DNA of 64,000 nucleotides from Fimadaptatus sp050946055 (GTDB lineage: Bacteria > Bacillota > Clostridia > Christensenellales > Aristaeellaceae), in contig JBMNUB010000012.1 of the NCBI GenBank assembly GCA_050946055.1, forward strand, positions 1-64,000, given 5' to 3'. A program made the translations under genes and the position numbers. Shown here one piece after another: positions 17,030 to 25,494 of the stretch. Position 1 is the first letter of the stretch. The number at the start of each line of letters is the position of its first letter. A model generated the notes under the pieces. That model was not told the DNA's origin. It did not search any database and saw only the letters and a program-made list of their open reading frames with translations.

Positions 17030-17641
17030 CTATTTTTTGTGCTGTTCATTCTTCCCAACCACTCCCTCCACCAATTCCCACAATCCCTCCGCATCCTCCA
17101 GCAGCCTTGCGTCCATGCCGCACTCGCGCGCGGCGCGGACGTTTGCGGGGTTGTCGTCCACAAACACGCACTCCTCAGGCGCAAGCCCGTATCGCGCGCA
17201 GAATAGGCGGAATATCGCCGGGTCGGGCTTGGCGATGCGCTCCTCATATGAGGCTACGCCGCCCTTGAACATGCGGAAGTAATCATAGCCGCGCATGAAC
17301 TCCAGCGCGGGCGCGTTGGTGTTGGACAGGAAGTAGCAGTCCTGGCCCTCCATGGTCAGCCGCTTCAGCGTGCGCACGCTGCCAGCTATCGGTGCAAGCA
17401 TCTCGTCGCAGCGCGCCATTATGCGGCGTATGTCCTCCTCCAAATCGGGCGCTGCGGCGCACATCGCCTCGGTCGCCTGTGCGCGCGTGCGCGTGCCTGC
17501 GTCGCAGTCCAGCCACGCCCGGCTGGCAAATATCGCCCTGCGCAGCGCCTCGCGCCGCTCGCCCTGATATCCCAAATCGTTCAGATACCTCTCCGGCTGA
17601 AAGTACACCATGACATTGCCCAAATCAAATACAAATACCAT
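17030..17641 (-). CDS. HAD-superfamily hydrolase (subfamily IA)
   Basis: The 203-residue protein has the haloacid dehalogenase motifs in order: FDLGNV (motif I, nucleophile Asp in the first strand), YFLSNTNA (motif II region), KPDPAIF (motif III Lys) and FVDDNPANV (motif IV). It resembles YihX-type sugar phosphatases, which dephosphorylate glucose 1-phosphate-like substrates, but the substrate is not fixed by sequence. The start at 17641 is set by GGGGAGG; an upstream ATG at 17659 has no site. A run of nine Cs (17009-17017) lies just beyond its stop codon. Confidence 0.88.
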   Translation of the reverse strand: MVFVFDLGNVMVYFQPERYLNDLGYQGERREALRRAIFASRAWLDCDAGTRTRAQATEAMCAAAPDLEEDIRRIMARCDEMLAPIAGSVRTLKRLTMEGQDCYFLSNTNAPALEFMRGYDYFRMFKGGVASYEERIAKPDPAIFRLFCARYGLAPEECVFVDDNPANVRAARECGMDARLLEDAEGLWELVEGVVGKNEQHKK

Positions 17642-17828
17642 ATGCTCATGCCTCCCCATATGTCATACCGGCCCGCCGACGGGCAGGGTCAATGCCGCTT
17701 GAGCCGCTGCACGCGCCAGCCCATTGTCCGAGCCATCGCACAGCGCCTTTAAGAGCCGCCGCAGCAAGCCCATCACGCAAATATCATACCACCCGGCATA
17801 GCGCCTCGCAAGCATGAGCCGCGCGGAC

Positions 17829-17858
17829 TTGTGCCGCGCCATGGCAGCATGATATAAT
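17829..17858 (+). promoter_or_regulatory. Promoter of the first AAA ATPase gene
   Basis: TTGTGC (17829-17834) and TATAAT (17853-17858) are 18 bp apart; the start codon is at 17925. Confidence 0.5.
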
Positions 17859-17924
17859 TTAGTCAGCACCAGCCTGCCGGCGCGCTCAACCCTGCCCGCC
17901 GGCAGCATACACGGAGGATGCAGC

Positions 17925-18728
17925 ATGATATACCTGCGCTCTGTAAGCATAGATGCGCGCACGGGCGCGTATCCCTTCAGTTGTCCGGCGCTGAGCGCGC
18001 TTGAGCGCATCGACTTCGCGCCCGTCACCATAATAGTGGGCGAAAACGGCTCGGGCAAGTCCACGCTGCTGGAAGCGCTGGCGCGGCTGATGCGCCTGCC
18101 CGCGCTGGGTGCAGCCGACGCCGGCAGCGATGATACGCTATCATCCGTGCAGCCGCTGTGCGAGGCCATGCGTCCAGTGTTCTCGCGCCGCCCTCGTCTG
18201 GGCATGTTCCTGCGCGCCGAGGACTTCTTCGGCTACACGCGCCGCATAGCCGCGCTGCAATCCGACATGCGCGCAGAGCTAAGGCGCGTGGATGAGGAGT
18301 ACGCAGGCGCCAGCGCGTTCACGCGCGCACAGGCGCGCATGGCGTTTGCCGGTTCGCTGTATGAGCTGGAGCGCGCGCATGGCCGCGATCCCGACGCGCG
18401 CTCGCACGGCGAGAGCTTTCTGCACATGTTTGGCGAGCGCATACACGACGGCGGCCTGTACATACTGGACGAGCCGGAAGCGCCGCTCTCGCCGCTGAGA
18501 CAGCTGGCGTTGATAGAGCTGATAATGCAGCGCGAGGCTCGCAGCCAGTTCATAATCGCTACGCACTCGCCCATGCTGACCGCGTATCCGGGCGCGGCGA
18601 TATGGTCGTTCGACCATGCTCCCGCGCGGCGCGTAGAATACGGCGAGCTGGACAGCGTGCGCCTGCTGCGCGACTTTCTGAACGCGCCGGAGCGGTTCAT
18701 GCGCAGTCTGCGCGACGGGCAGACCTGA
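17925..18728 (+). CDS. AAA-family ATPase (ABC-like, single domain)
   Basis: This 267-residue P-loop protein has Walker A at residues 39-47 (GENGSGKST), an ABC-type signature SHGESFL, Walker B with catalytic Glu (YILDEPEAPLSP) and a switch His (ATHSPML). It is of the AAA_15/AAA_21 kind of standalone ABC-like ATPases, with no membrane domain. A paralogue with the same order of motifs is at 44096-44836. No toxin, nuclease or phage-defence partner lies beside it, so it is not obviously part of a defence pair. The start follows a GGAGG-type site. Biological role unknown. Confidence 0.85.
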   Translation: MIYLRSVSIDARTGAYPFSCPALSALERIDFAPVTIIVGENGSGKSTLLEALARLMRLPALGAADAGSDDTLSSVQPLCEAMRPVFSRRPRLGMFLRAEDFFGYTRRIAALQSDMRAELRRVDEEYAGASAFTRAQARMAFAGSLYELERAHGRDPDARSHGESFLHMFGERIHDGGLYILDEPEAPLSPLRQLALIELIMQREARSQFIIATHSPMLTAYPGAAIWSFDHAPARRVEYGELDSVRLLRDFLNAPERFMRSLRDGQT

Positions 18729-18884
18729 TGCGGACTTGCGCGCTTTACAAAAAGCCAGACATTGTATTTGCGGCTTGCGGTTTATAGCGCATACCGGGCA
18801 CTACCTTGCGCTCAGACGGCTTGGCTATGCACGACCGATATCCGGCATGGCATCGCGCACATTGTGCAAATTGCGCATGCCAAG

Positions 18885-18934
18885 CAAAAAAGGCGATGCC
18901 TGAGGAGAATATCACTTTCTCCCAAGCATCGCCT
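18885..18934 (-). terminator. Terminator after the GNAT gene at 19 kb
   Basis: On the minus strand AGGCGATGC pairs with GCATCGCCT (18934-18926 with 18899-18891), extended by a partly paired inner region, and is followed by six Ts. It is about 115 bp past the GNAT stop codon. Confidence 0.72.
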
Positions 18935-19047
18935 AATACCATCCGGTTCGTTTTGCCATGCATATCGCGCGCTCCGATGTGCCCTTTGTCATATTGCACA
19001 GGCCGCAGCACATTGCTTGCATCGCGCGCGCCGCCCATCTCAACCGG

Positions 19048-19575
19048 CTATGCGCGCCTTAGCTCATAGAAATTCTGCATCTCGGATTCGGCGTCGTACA
19101 TGTCCTGATACATGCGCGTATCTATGAGCGCAAAGCCCGCCTTGCTCAGCGTGCGGCAGGACGCGGGATTGCGCAGCGCCGCCACGGCAAACAGGCTGTC
19201 CACATCGTAGTTGGCAAACACATACTGCGCAAACGCCCTGACGGCCTCGGCCATGTAGCCATGGCCGCGATACCCTGCGCCGAGAAAGTACGTTATGCCC
19301 ACCCTGTCCATGTCCTCGTAATAGGTCGTGCCTATGCTGCCTATCGCCTGCCCGCCCTCGCGCCCGGCTATCGCAAAGGCTATATAGTCGCGATGAGGAT
19401 TGTTTTCGGCCTCAAGGCGCATGCTGTCGGCTATCCAGTCGCCCATCCAGTCAGCGCAGTTTGTGCAGTCGCCAAATATCTCGCTAAGGCTGCCATCAGC
19501 GGCCATGTCTATGAACCTTACCTCGTCCGCGCGCTCCAAACTGCGTATCACAAGGCGCTCAGTCTCAATGCGCAT
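19048..19575 (-). CDS. GNAT-family N-acetyltransferase (RimJ/RimL type)
   Basis: The 175-residue protein opens with IETERLVIRSLERADEV, the classic RimJ/RimL-type start, and has the acetyl-CoA-binding motif A in GAGYRGHGYMAEAVRAF (about residues 108-124), then ASCRTLSKAGF. It would transfer an acetyl group to an amine of a protein or small molecule. The start at 19575 is set by AAGGAGG; longer frames have no site. It has its own promoter and terminator. Confidence 0.9.
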   Translation of the reverse strand: MRIETERLVIRSLERADEVRFIDMAADGSLSEIFGDCTNCADWMGDWIADSMRLEAENNPHRDYIAFAIAGREGGQAIGSIGTTYYEDMDRVGITYFLGAGYRGHGYMAEAVRAFAQYVFANYDVDSLFAVAALRNPASCRTLSKAGFALIDTRMYQDMYDAESEMQNFYELRRA

Positions 19576-19616
19576 AAGTGTCCGCCTCCTTCTGCCGTGC
19601 AAATTTTGCATAGCCG

Positions 19617-19646
19617 ATTTTAGCACGCGCCGCAAAGCGCTGTCAA
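19617..19646 (-). promoter_or_regulatory. Promoter of the GNAT gene at 19 kb
   Basis: On the minus strand TTGACA (19646-19641) and TAAAAT (19622-19617) are 18 bp apart. Confidence 0.7.
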
Positions 19647-19705
19647 TCCGCACCATGGCGCACAAATGCATGCCATCAGAAGTTGCGCCGCCCGCCTCAT
19701 GCACA

Positions 19706-19735
19706 TTGCCCAAACGCATGAAACCGTGATATAAT
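19706..19735 (+). promoter_or_regulatory. Promoter of the DUF1638-sdaAB-sdaAA operon
   Basis: TTGCCC (19706-19711) and TATAAT (19730-19735) are 18 bp apart, 37 bp before the start codon. Confidence 0.65.
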
Positions 19736-19772
19736 GCTATGGATGGCATACATGCCTTAGGAGGTTTCCCCT

Positions 19773-20519
19773 ATGAGGATACACATAGTGGCCTGCCGCA
19801 TACTGGCGCGCGAGCTGAGCGCGCTGGCTGCGCAGAGCGCCAATGCGGTGGACATAACCTGGGTGGCGCGCGGACTGCACAACGTTCCCGCCAAGCTCAA
19901 CGACAAGCTCAGCGACACGCTCGAGGACATATACGGCCAGATAGAGCGCGGCGAGCTGGAGCATGCGCCCGACTACATAGTGCTGGGATACGGGCTTTGT
20001 TCAAACGGCGTGGTGGGGCTGCGCTGCCGCGACATACCAATAGTCGTGCCGCGCACGGATGACTGCATAGCGCTGTTCATGGGTTCGCAGAAGCGCTATA
20101 TGGACGAGTTCAACTCCTCTGGCGGCGCATACTGGCTCAACAGCGGCTGGATGGAGCACAGCGCGCGGCTGGTCGATTCGGATGACTTCAAGCGCCATCG
20201 CTGGCTGGAATACGCCGAGAAGTACGGCGAGGAGAATGCCGACTATCTTATAGAGGTGGAATCCAGCTGGATGAACAATTACTCCACGCTGGGCTTCATA
20301 CACTCAAGCGTGTTCGACAATCCCGATTACCTCGTGCAGGCCATGGCCGAGGCCAAAAAGCGCGATTGGCGGCTGCGCGAGATAAACGATGACCTGCGGC
20401 TGCTGCGCATGATGGTGGACGGCACATGGAATGAGGACGAGTTCCTGGTGCTGCATCCGGGCGAACGCATAGCGGCGGACTATACGGGCGGCAAGCTAAA
20501 AGCCGTTCCCGACAAATAA
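19773..20519 (+). CDS. DUF1638 domain protein
   Basis: The 248-residue protein matches DUF1638 by its short N-terminal strand (IHIVACRILARE) and the conserved block YIVLGYGLCSNGVVGL at about residues 69-84, followed by PIVVPRTDDCIALFMGS. The conserved Cys and Asp residues suggest metal or cofactor binding. The family is often found beside corrinoid methyltransferase systems, and a URO-D-family gene is indeed 9 kb away, but the function is unknown. AGGAGG precedes the start. It is the first gene of a probable operon, 20 bp before sdaAB, which makes a link with serine breakdown possible but unproven. Confidence 0.8.
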   Translation: MRIHIVACRILARELSALAAQSANAVDITWVARGLHNVPAKLNDKLSDTLEDIYGQIERGELEHAPDYIVLGYGLCSNGVVGLRCRDIPIVVPRTDDCIALFMGSQKRYMDEFNSSGGAYWLNSGWMEHSARLVDSDDFKRHRWLEYAEKYGEENADYLIEVESSWMNNYSTLGFIHSSVFDNPDYLVQAMAEAKKRDWRLREINDDLRLLRMMVDGTWNEDEFLVLHPGERIAADYTGGKLKAVPDK

Positions 20520-20539
20520 GCATAAGGCGGTGCAACCTG

Positions 20540-21205
20540 ATGGACGTAAGCATTTTTGAAGCGTTGGGCCCGATAATGATAGGCCCGTCCAGTTCACACA
20601 CGGCGGGCGCGGCCCGGCTGGCGCGCGTGGCGGCGCTGGCCGTGCAGGGCGAGTTCGATCGCGTGGACTTCGTGCTGCACGGCTCGTTCGCGCGCACATA
20701 CAGAGGTCACGGCACCGACCGCGCGCTGGTCGCGGGCGCGCTGGGCATGCGCGAGGATGACGACCGGCTGCCCACGGCGTTCACCGTGGCGGCTGAGCGC
20801 GGGCTGAGCTACTCCTTCGCCGAGGAGGAGATGCGCGACGTGCATGAGAACACCGTGCGCATGGTGTTCCATATGCGCACGGGCGGTGTGCAGACCGTGA
20901 CCGGCTCGTCGATAGGCGGCGGGCAGATAGTGATAACCTCGATAAACGGCTTCGACGTGGAATACACGGCGCAATCCAACGCGCTGGTCATACGCCAACA
21001 CGACCGCAAGGGCGTGATAAGCAATATCGCGGGCGTGCTGGCGCAGCACGACATAAACATAGGCGTTATGCGCCTTAGCCGCCGCGCGCGCGGCGATGTG
21101 GCCTGCACCATAATCGAGGCCGATGCATTCATAACGCCCGATATAGTGGAGCGCCTAAAGAGCGTGCCGGACGTGATATCGGTGCGCGCCATAAACGTAC
21201 AGTGA
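20540..21205 (+). CDS. sdaAB: L-serine dehydratase, iron-sulfur-dependent, beta subunit
   Basis: The 221-residue protein has the opening FEALGPIMIGPSSSHTAGAA, diagnostic for the beta subunit, and a C-terminal ACT domain (about residues 148-221: QHDRKGVISNIAGVLAQHDI). With the alpha subunit it deaminates L-serine to pyruvate and ammonia using a 4Fe-4S cluster. In Firmicutes the enzyme is two genes; here they are 15 bp apart. The ACT domain probably senses serine. Confidence 0.95.
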   Translation: MDVSIFEALGPIMIGPSSSHTAGAARLARVAALAVQGEFDRVDFVLHGSFARTYRGHGTDRALVAGALGMREDDDRLPTAFTVAAERGLSYSFAEEEMRDVHENTVRMVFHMRTGGVQTVTGSSIGGGQIVITSINGFDVEYTAQSNALVIRQHDRKGVISNIAGVLAQHDINIGVMRLSRRARGDVACTIIEADAFITPDIVERLKSVPDVISVRAINVQ

Positions 21206-21220
21206 CGGAGGATCTTGCCG

Positions 21221-22090
21221 ATGTATAACAACTTTTCCGAGCTGCTCGAGTACTGCCGCGTAAACGAATGCCCGATAAGCGAGGCGGTTATCGTAAACGA
21301 GCAGAAGCTGACCGATTCCACCCGCGAGCAGGTGCTAAACGGTCTGGGCGGCATGTATGACGTGATGCGCGCCGCCGCGCAGAAGGCGCTGGACAAGCCG
21401 CTCTCCGCGGGATTCTCGCTGATATCGGGCGTGGCCAGCACCCAAAATGCCTATGCAAAATCCGGCAACACCATATGCGGCGGCATGATAAACAGGCTCA
21501 TGGCGCGCGCGCTCTCCTGCAGCGAGACAAACGCCGCCATGGGCCGCATATGCGCCGCACCCACTGCGGGCGCGTGCGGCATACTGCCCGCCGTGATAAT
21601 CACGCTCAGCGAGGAGCTGGGCTCCAGCGAGGAGCAGGTGCTGCGCGCGCTGGCCACAGCTTCGGGCGTGGGCGCGGTGATAATCAAGAACGCCACCGTG
21701 TCGGGTGCGGAGGGCGGCTGTCAGGCCGAGTGCGGCGTGGCGGCGGCCATGGCGGCGGCGGGCGCGGTAGAGCTAAAGGGCGGCACGCCCGAGCAGGCGC
21801 TGGCTGCATCCGCGTTCGCGCTGGAAAACGTGATGGGACTGATATGCGACCCGGTGGCCGGCCTTGTGCAGGTGCCATGCGCGCAGCGCAACGCATCGCA
21901 GGCGGTCAACGCGCTGCTCAGCGCCGACCTCGCGCTGGGCGGCATGGAGTCGCTGATACCGCTTGACCAGGTGGTCGAGGCGATGTACAATGTGGGGCAT
22001 ATGCTGCCCACACAGCTGCGCGAGACGGCTCTGGGCGGCATAGCCACCACTCCCGCAGGCATGAGCGTGCGCGTCAGCATGCACAAATAA
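21221..22090 (+). CDS. sdaAA: L-serine dehydratase, iron-sulfur-dependent, alpha subunit
   Basis: The 289-residue protein carries the catalytic and cluster-binding blocks of the family: CSETNAAMGRICAAPTAGAC (about residues 100-119), SGAEGGCQAECG and CDPVAGLVQVPCAQRNA, with Cys ligands for the 4Fe-4S cluster. Length is normal. The start ATG at 21221 follows GGAGG; a TTG at 21215 in frame is too close to the site. The last codons (GMSVRVSMHK and stop) form the first, slightly different copy of a 60-bp tandem repeat that continues downstream to about 22397. Confidence 0.95.
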   Translation: MYNNFSELLEYCRVNECPISEAVIVNEQKLTDSTREQVLNGLGGMYDVMRAAAQKALDKPLSAGFSLISGVASTQNAYAKSGNTICGGMINRLMARALSCSETNAAMGRICAAPTAGACGILPAVIITLSEELGSSEEQVLRALATASGVGAVIIKNATVSGAEGGCQAECGVAAAMAAAGAVELKGGTPEQALAASAFALENVMGLICDPVAGLVQVPCAQRNASQAVNALLSADLALGGMESLIPLDQVVEAMYNVGHMLPTQLRETALGGIATTPAGMSVRVSMHK

Positions 22091-22397
22091 GCGACGCTGC
22101 GCAGGCAATACGCCGCTGGCATGAGCGTGCGCAGCAGCATGCACAAGTGAGCTACGCTGCGTAACCAATATGCCGCTGGCATGAACATGCGCAGCAGCAT
22201 GCACAAGTGAGCTACGCTGCGCAGGCAATACGCCGCTGGCATGAACATGCGCAGCAGCATGCACAAGTGAGCTACGCTGCGCAGGCAATATGCCGCTGGC
22301 ATGAGCGTGCGCAGCAGCATGCACAAGTGAGCTACGCTGCGCAGGCAATACGCCGCTGGCATGAGCGTGCGCAGCAGCATGCACAAGTGAGCGACGC
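22059..22397. repeat. 60-bp tandem repeat array starting inside the 3' end of sdaAA
   Basis: A unit of exactly 60 bp occurs about five and a half times. Each unit holds CATGAGCGTGCGCAGCAGC then ATGCACAAGTGA, derived from the last codons and stop of sdaAA, followed by about 28 bp (CTACGCTGCGCAGGCAATA). Copies differ at a few positions, such as AACATG for AGCGTG. It makes a 264-codon open frame on the minus strand with 20-residue repeats, which has no ribosome site and is treated as a by-product. Bases 22398-22618, up to the sulfatase, hold nothing else I can name. Confidence 0.92.
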
Positions 22398-22618
22398 GCG
22401 GCGGCGGCACGGCAGTGCAATCCTTGCGGATTGCCATAGCCAAGGCGCGGCACATGTGCGGCATTGCAAGCATGCGCCCTGCCCAAGGCAAGCGCCGGTG
22501 CGCACCGGGCATAGAGCTGCGCGCCTAACGTGCATGGCCGCGCGGACGCGCCCCGCGCCTGTCGATGTGGCGGCCAACACTCTCGCACATACAAGCAAAT
22601 AGCAAGGAAGGCGATATC

Positions 22619-24010
22619 TTGTCTGGCAAAAAGCGACCCAATGTGCTGTTTCTGCTAACCGATGACCAGCGCTTTGACACCATACACGCGCTGGGCAATC
22701 CCGATATCATAACGCCCAACATGGACTATCTGGCAGAGCGCGGCGCGGCCTTTACACAGGCGCACATACCCGGCGGCTCCAGCGGCGCGGTATGCATGCC
22801 CAGCCGTGCCATGATAAACACGGGCAGGCGTCTCTACGACCTCTGCGGTCAGGGCGAGACCATCCCCGAGGATCACACAACTCTGGGCGAGACGCTGCGC
22901 GGCGCGCAGTACTACTGCTTCGGTACGGGCAAGTGGCACAACGGCCCTCCCGCCTTCACGCGCAGCTTTGACGCGGGCGACAACATATTCTTCGGCGGCA
23001 TGTGGGATCACTGGAACGTGCCTGTCAATCGCTATGACCCGACCGGCCATTACGACAATGTGATAAACTTCGTGGCCAACTTTTTGCATGACAACGGCAC
23101 AATGCGCGTGCATTGCGACAAGTTCCATCCCGGCGTACACTCAAGCGAGCTGCTCACGCAGACGGCGCTTGACGCGCTGGATGCGCTGCCCGATGACAAG
23201 CCCTTCTTCATGTACACGGCATACCTTGCGCCGCACGACCCGCGCACCATGCCGCGCCGCTTTGAGGAGATGTACGATCCGGAAAGCATCCCTCTGCCGC
23301 CCAACTTCATGCGCGAGCACTTCGATTACGGCGTACACGGCATACGCGACGAAGTGCTGGCCGCATATCCGCGAAACGAGTGCGAGGTAAAGCGCCACAT
23401 CGCTCAGTACTATGCCATGATAACCCATCTGGACGACCAGATAGGCCGCATAATACAAAAGCTGCGCGACAAAGGACTGCTTGACGACACCATCATAATA
23501 CTTGCGGGCGACAACGGCCTTGCCTGCGGCGAGCATGGACTCATGGGCAAGCAGAGCCTGTATGAGCACAGCGTGCGCGTGCCGCTGCTCATCAGCGGCC
23601 CCGGCATACCGGCAGGGCTGCGCGTGGACAATTACGTGTATCTGATGGACATATATCCCACGCTGTGCGAACTGCTGGGCATAGACATACCCTCCAGCGT
23701 GCAGGGGGTGAGCTTTGCGCCCATGCTGCGCGACCCCTCATACAAGACTCGCCGCGAGCTGTACATGATGTACTGCGAGCTGATACGCGCCGTGCAGGAC
23801 GAGCGCTACAAGCTGATAGAGTACCGCAATGGTCCCTGCGGCAATCGCTTTGAGCTGTTTGATCTGATCGCCGACCCATGGGAGACGCACAACCTGTACG
23901 GCGACAGCAGCATGGCCGGCGTAAAGGCTCATCTTCTCGCGCTTCGCGACGAGCAGCGCGCCATCTGGGAGCATGACGGCGAGCAGAGCGTGGGATTTTG
24001 GAAGGGATGA
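22619..24010 (+). CDS. Type I sulfatase
   Basis: The 463-residue protein has the arylsulfatase plan: N-terminal metal-binding block PNVLFLLTDDQRFD (residues 7-20), the formylglycine motif CMPSRAMINTGR (Cys59), and a later metal-binding DNG in AGDNGLACGEHG. The Cys of CxPSR is oxidised to formylglycine by a separate enzyme not seen here. It resembles the choline-sulfatase/heparan-type branch. No signal peptide is present with the chosen TTG start at 22619, which follows AAGGAAGG by 7 bp; the in-frame ATG at 22565 has no site. In this window it fits with glycan breakdown; its substrate is unknown. Confidence 0.9.
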   Translation: MSGKKRPNVLFLLTDDQRFDTIHALGNPDIITPNMDYLAERGAAFTQAHIPGGSSGAVCMPSRAMINTGRRLYDLCGQGETIPEDHTTLGETLRGAQYYCFGTGKWHNGPPAFTRSFDAGDNIFFGGMWDHWNVPVNRYDPTGHYDNVINFVANFLHDNGTMRVHCDKFHPGVHSSELLTQTALDALDALPDDKPFFMYTAYLAPHDPRTMPRRFEEMYDPESIPLPPNFMREHFDYGVHGIRDEVLAAYPRNECEVKRHIAQYYAMITHLDDQIGRIIQKLRDKGLLDDTIIILAGDNGLACGEHGLMGKQSLYEHSVRVPLLISGPGIPAGLRVDNYVYLMDIYPTLCELLGIDIPSSVQGVSFAPMLRDPSYKTRRELYMMYCELIRAVQDERYKLIEYRNGPCGNRFELFDLIADPWETHNLYGDSSMAGVKAHLLALRDEQRAIWEHDGEQSVGFWKG

Positions 24011-24054
24011 TTGAACCGGTCATGTGACTGCGGGAGAGCCACATTTATATTAAG

Positions 24055-24106
24055 GCAGCATCAGTATGAGCGGAACAAACCTCGCTCATACTGATGCTGT
24101 CATTTA
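24055..24106 (+). terminator. Probable terminator after the sulfatase gene
   Basis: Arms 24055-24072 and 24083-24100 form an 18-bp stem (a terminal G-T pair) with a 10-nt loop. The T-run after it is weak (ATTTATT). Confidence 0.6.
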
Positions 24107-24132
24107 TTATTCAGGGGTACCCATCCCCGGCT

Positions 24133-24641
24133 CACCTGAAAGGGGAGCTGTCGCGTGAGCGGCTGAGTGGTTAACCACGCTACGATAAAAGCAGCCTTGC
24201 GTGTACCGGGACAAATTACGCTCCTACTAAACCCACCATCTTGTATTCATAAGAAACTCTCCTTGGTCCACCTGAAAGTTAAGCTGTCGCATGAGCGGCT
24301 TAGTGTTGCCCCGCCAGCTTTGCAAGCGCCGGGCAGCGCAGCGCCGCAGCTGGGCGCGGGCAATCCGCCAAAGCTGCCATGACGCATTTGAGGCAAACTC
24401 ATGCCCCGCATTCATGGCCGGATAAGAGGCGCTCATGAACGCGGCTATTATAGCTGGCAGCTTCGGGCACAAGCACCTCGTTTCACCTGAAAGTTAAGCT
24501 GTCGCATGAGCAGCTTAGTGTTGCCCCGCCAGCTTTGCAAGCGCCGAGGCAGCGCAGCGCCGCAGCTGGGCGCGAGCAGTCCGCCAAAGCTGCCATGACG
24601 CATTTGAGGCAAACTCATGCCCCGCATTCATGGCCGGATAA
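24133..24641 (+). repeat. Direct repeats downstream of the sulfatase (about 158 bp, two close copies and one diverged)
   Basis: Copies at 24269-24425 and 24484-24641 are nearly identical over about 158 bp. They start CACCTGAAAGTTAAGCTGTC and end CATTCATGGCCGGATAA. A third, diverged copy begins at 24133 with CACCTGAAAGGGGAGCTGTC. A more distant relative lies inverted at about 7660-7835. The pattern AGCTGTCGC then TGAGCGGCTGAGTGG resembles abundant intergenic repeats of Oscillospiraceae-type Clostridia. No convincing gene lies between 24011 and 24757. Confidence 0.8.
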
Positions 24642-24672
24642 TTCGGGCCGCCCTGCGCGCTTTTCCGTATGC

Positions 24673-24720
24673 TCAAAACCGCTCTGTCCTCGGCATCGCT
24701 GAGAACAGAGCGGTTTTTCA
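24673..24720. terminator. Bidirectional terminator between the repeats and the LysM gene
   Basis: AAAACCGCTCTGT (24675-24687) pairs with ACAGAGCGGTTTT (24704-24716), with a U-run on both strands. It can end the minus-strand LysM gene. Confidence 0.75.
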
Positions 24721-24757
24721 TATCACCTTTGTGCAGGGCATGCCTCCCGCACATGCC

Positions 24758-25267
24758 TCATACCCCGCGCTCCACCAGCACGCGCATGCCCGGCATCAGC
24801 GGCGCGCTCAGCGAGTTTATCATCGCAAGCCGCTCACTGCTCATGCCGAAGCGCTGGGCTATGCTCTCCACGGTCTGACCGGGCATGACGGTCAGTATGC
24901 GCGCACCAGGCGGCGGTACCGGCAGCTCCAGCGCCATGCCATGCCGCCATTCGCCGCCCGCCGCCATTATCACCAGCCGCTCGGTCAGGCCATGTGCGCG
25001 CGCCACATCGCTCACGCTCTCGCCCGCGCGCAGCACATGCCGCACCCGCGTCCGCCCGCGACGTGCCGGGCATTTAAACAGCGCCCGCGGACATTCGCCC
25101 GCATCCCACAGGCAGTAGTCCGCAGGCGGCACCAGCACCTCGCGCCCCGGCAGCAGCCACGCCGGACTTATCAGCCGGTTGGCGCGCATTATCATGCAGG
25201 CCGGTCTATCCAGCCTAGCCGCCAGCATGCTCAGCGTCTCGCCCGCGCGCACGCGCTCCCACAGCAT
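24758..25267 (-). CDS. LysM domain protein
   Basis: The 169-residue protein is made almost wholly of LysM-like units: RVRAGETLSMLAARL (residue 5 on), VLRAGESVSDVARAHG (about 78 on) and TVMPGQTVESIAQRFG (about 125 on), with VLVPP and VLVER strand ends. LysM domains bind N-acetylglucosamine of peptidoglycan. There is no signal peptide, so it may be a cytoplasmic or spore-coat-type LysM protein; in Firmicutes several spore proteins have this form. The start at 25267 follows GGAGG. Role beyond glycan binding is not known. Confidence 0.82.
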   Translation of the reverse strand: MLWERVRAGETLSMLAARLDRPACMIMRANRLISPAWLLPGREVLVPPADYCLWDAGECPRALFKCPARRGRTRVRHVLRAGESVSDVARAHGLTERLVIMAAGGEWRHGMALELPVPPPGARILTVMPGQTVESIAQRFGMSSERLAMINSLSAPLMPGMRVLVERGV

Positions 25268-25374
25268 AAGCCCGCCTCCTTTCGCCTGAACGGTATATGC
25301 TATGCGGGCATATGGCAGAGTAGAACGGCGCAATCATGCGGCTTTAACCATGGCCGTGATATTGCCAGCAAGAC

Positions 25375-25411
25375 AGAAGCGGCGCGGCATTCCTTAAAAT
25401 TGCCGCGCCGT
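25375..25411 (-). terminator. Probable terminator after the HelD-like gene
   Basis: On the minus strand CGGCGCGGCA pairs with TGCCGCGCCG (25410-25401 with 25389-25380), followed by CTTCTGTCTT. It is about 85 bp past the stop codon. The rest of 25268-25494 is unremarkable. Confidence 0.6.
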
Positions 25412-25494
25412 GCAGCGCAAATATGTTTTATCGCAGCCCATGGCGTGCGACGCTATGCGCTGCCTGAGCATATGCCATCTCGCACCTTGCCGCG

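Noticed and set aside
22059..22397. Possible CRISPR array
   Set aside because: The 60-bp units are directly adjacent with no variable spacers and derive from the 3' end of sdaAA; no cas gene is present.
21721..22512. A 263-codon minus-strand frame with five 20-residue repeats
   Set aside because: It is the reverse of the 60-bp array plus the end of sdaAA, has no ribosome site or promoter, and the repeat length being a multiple of three explains the open frame.
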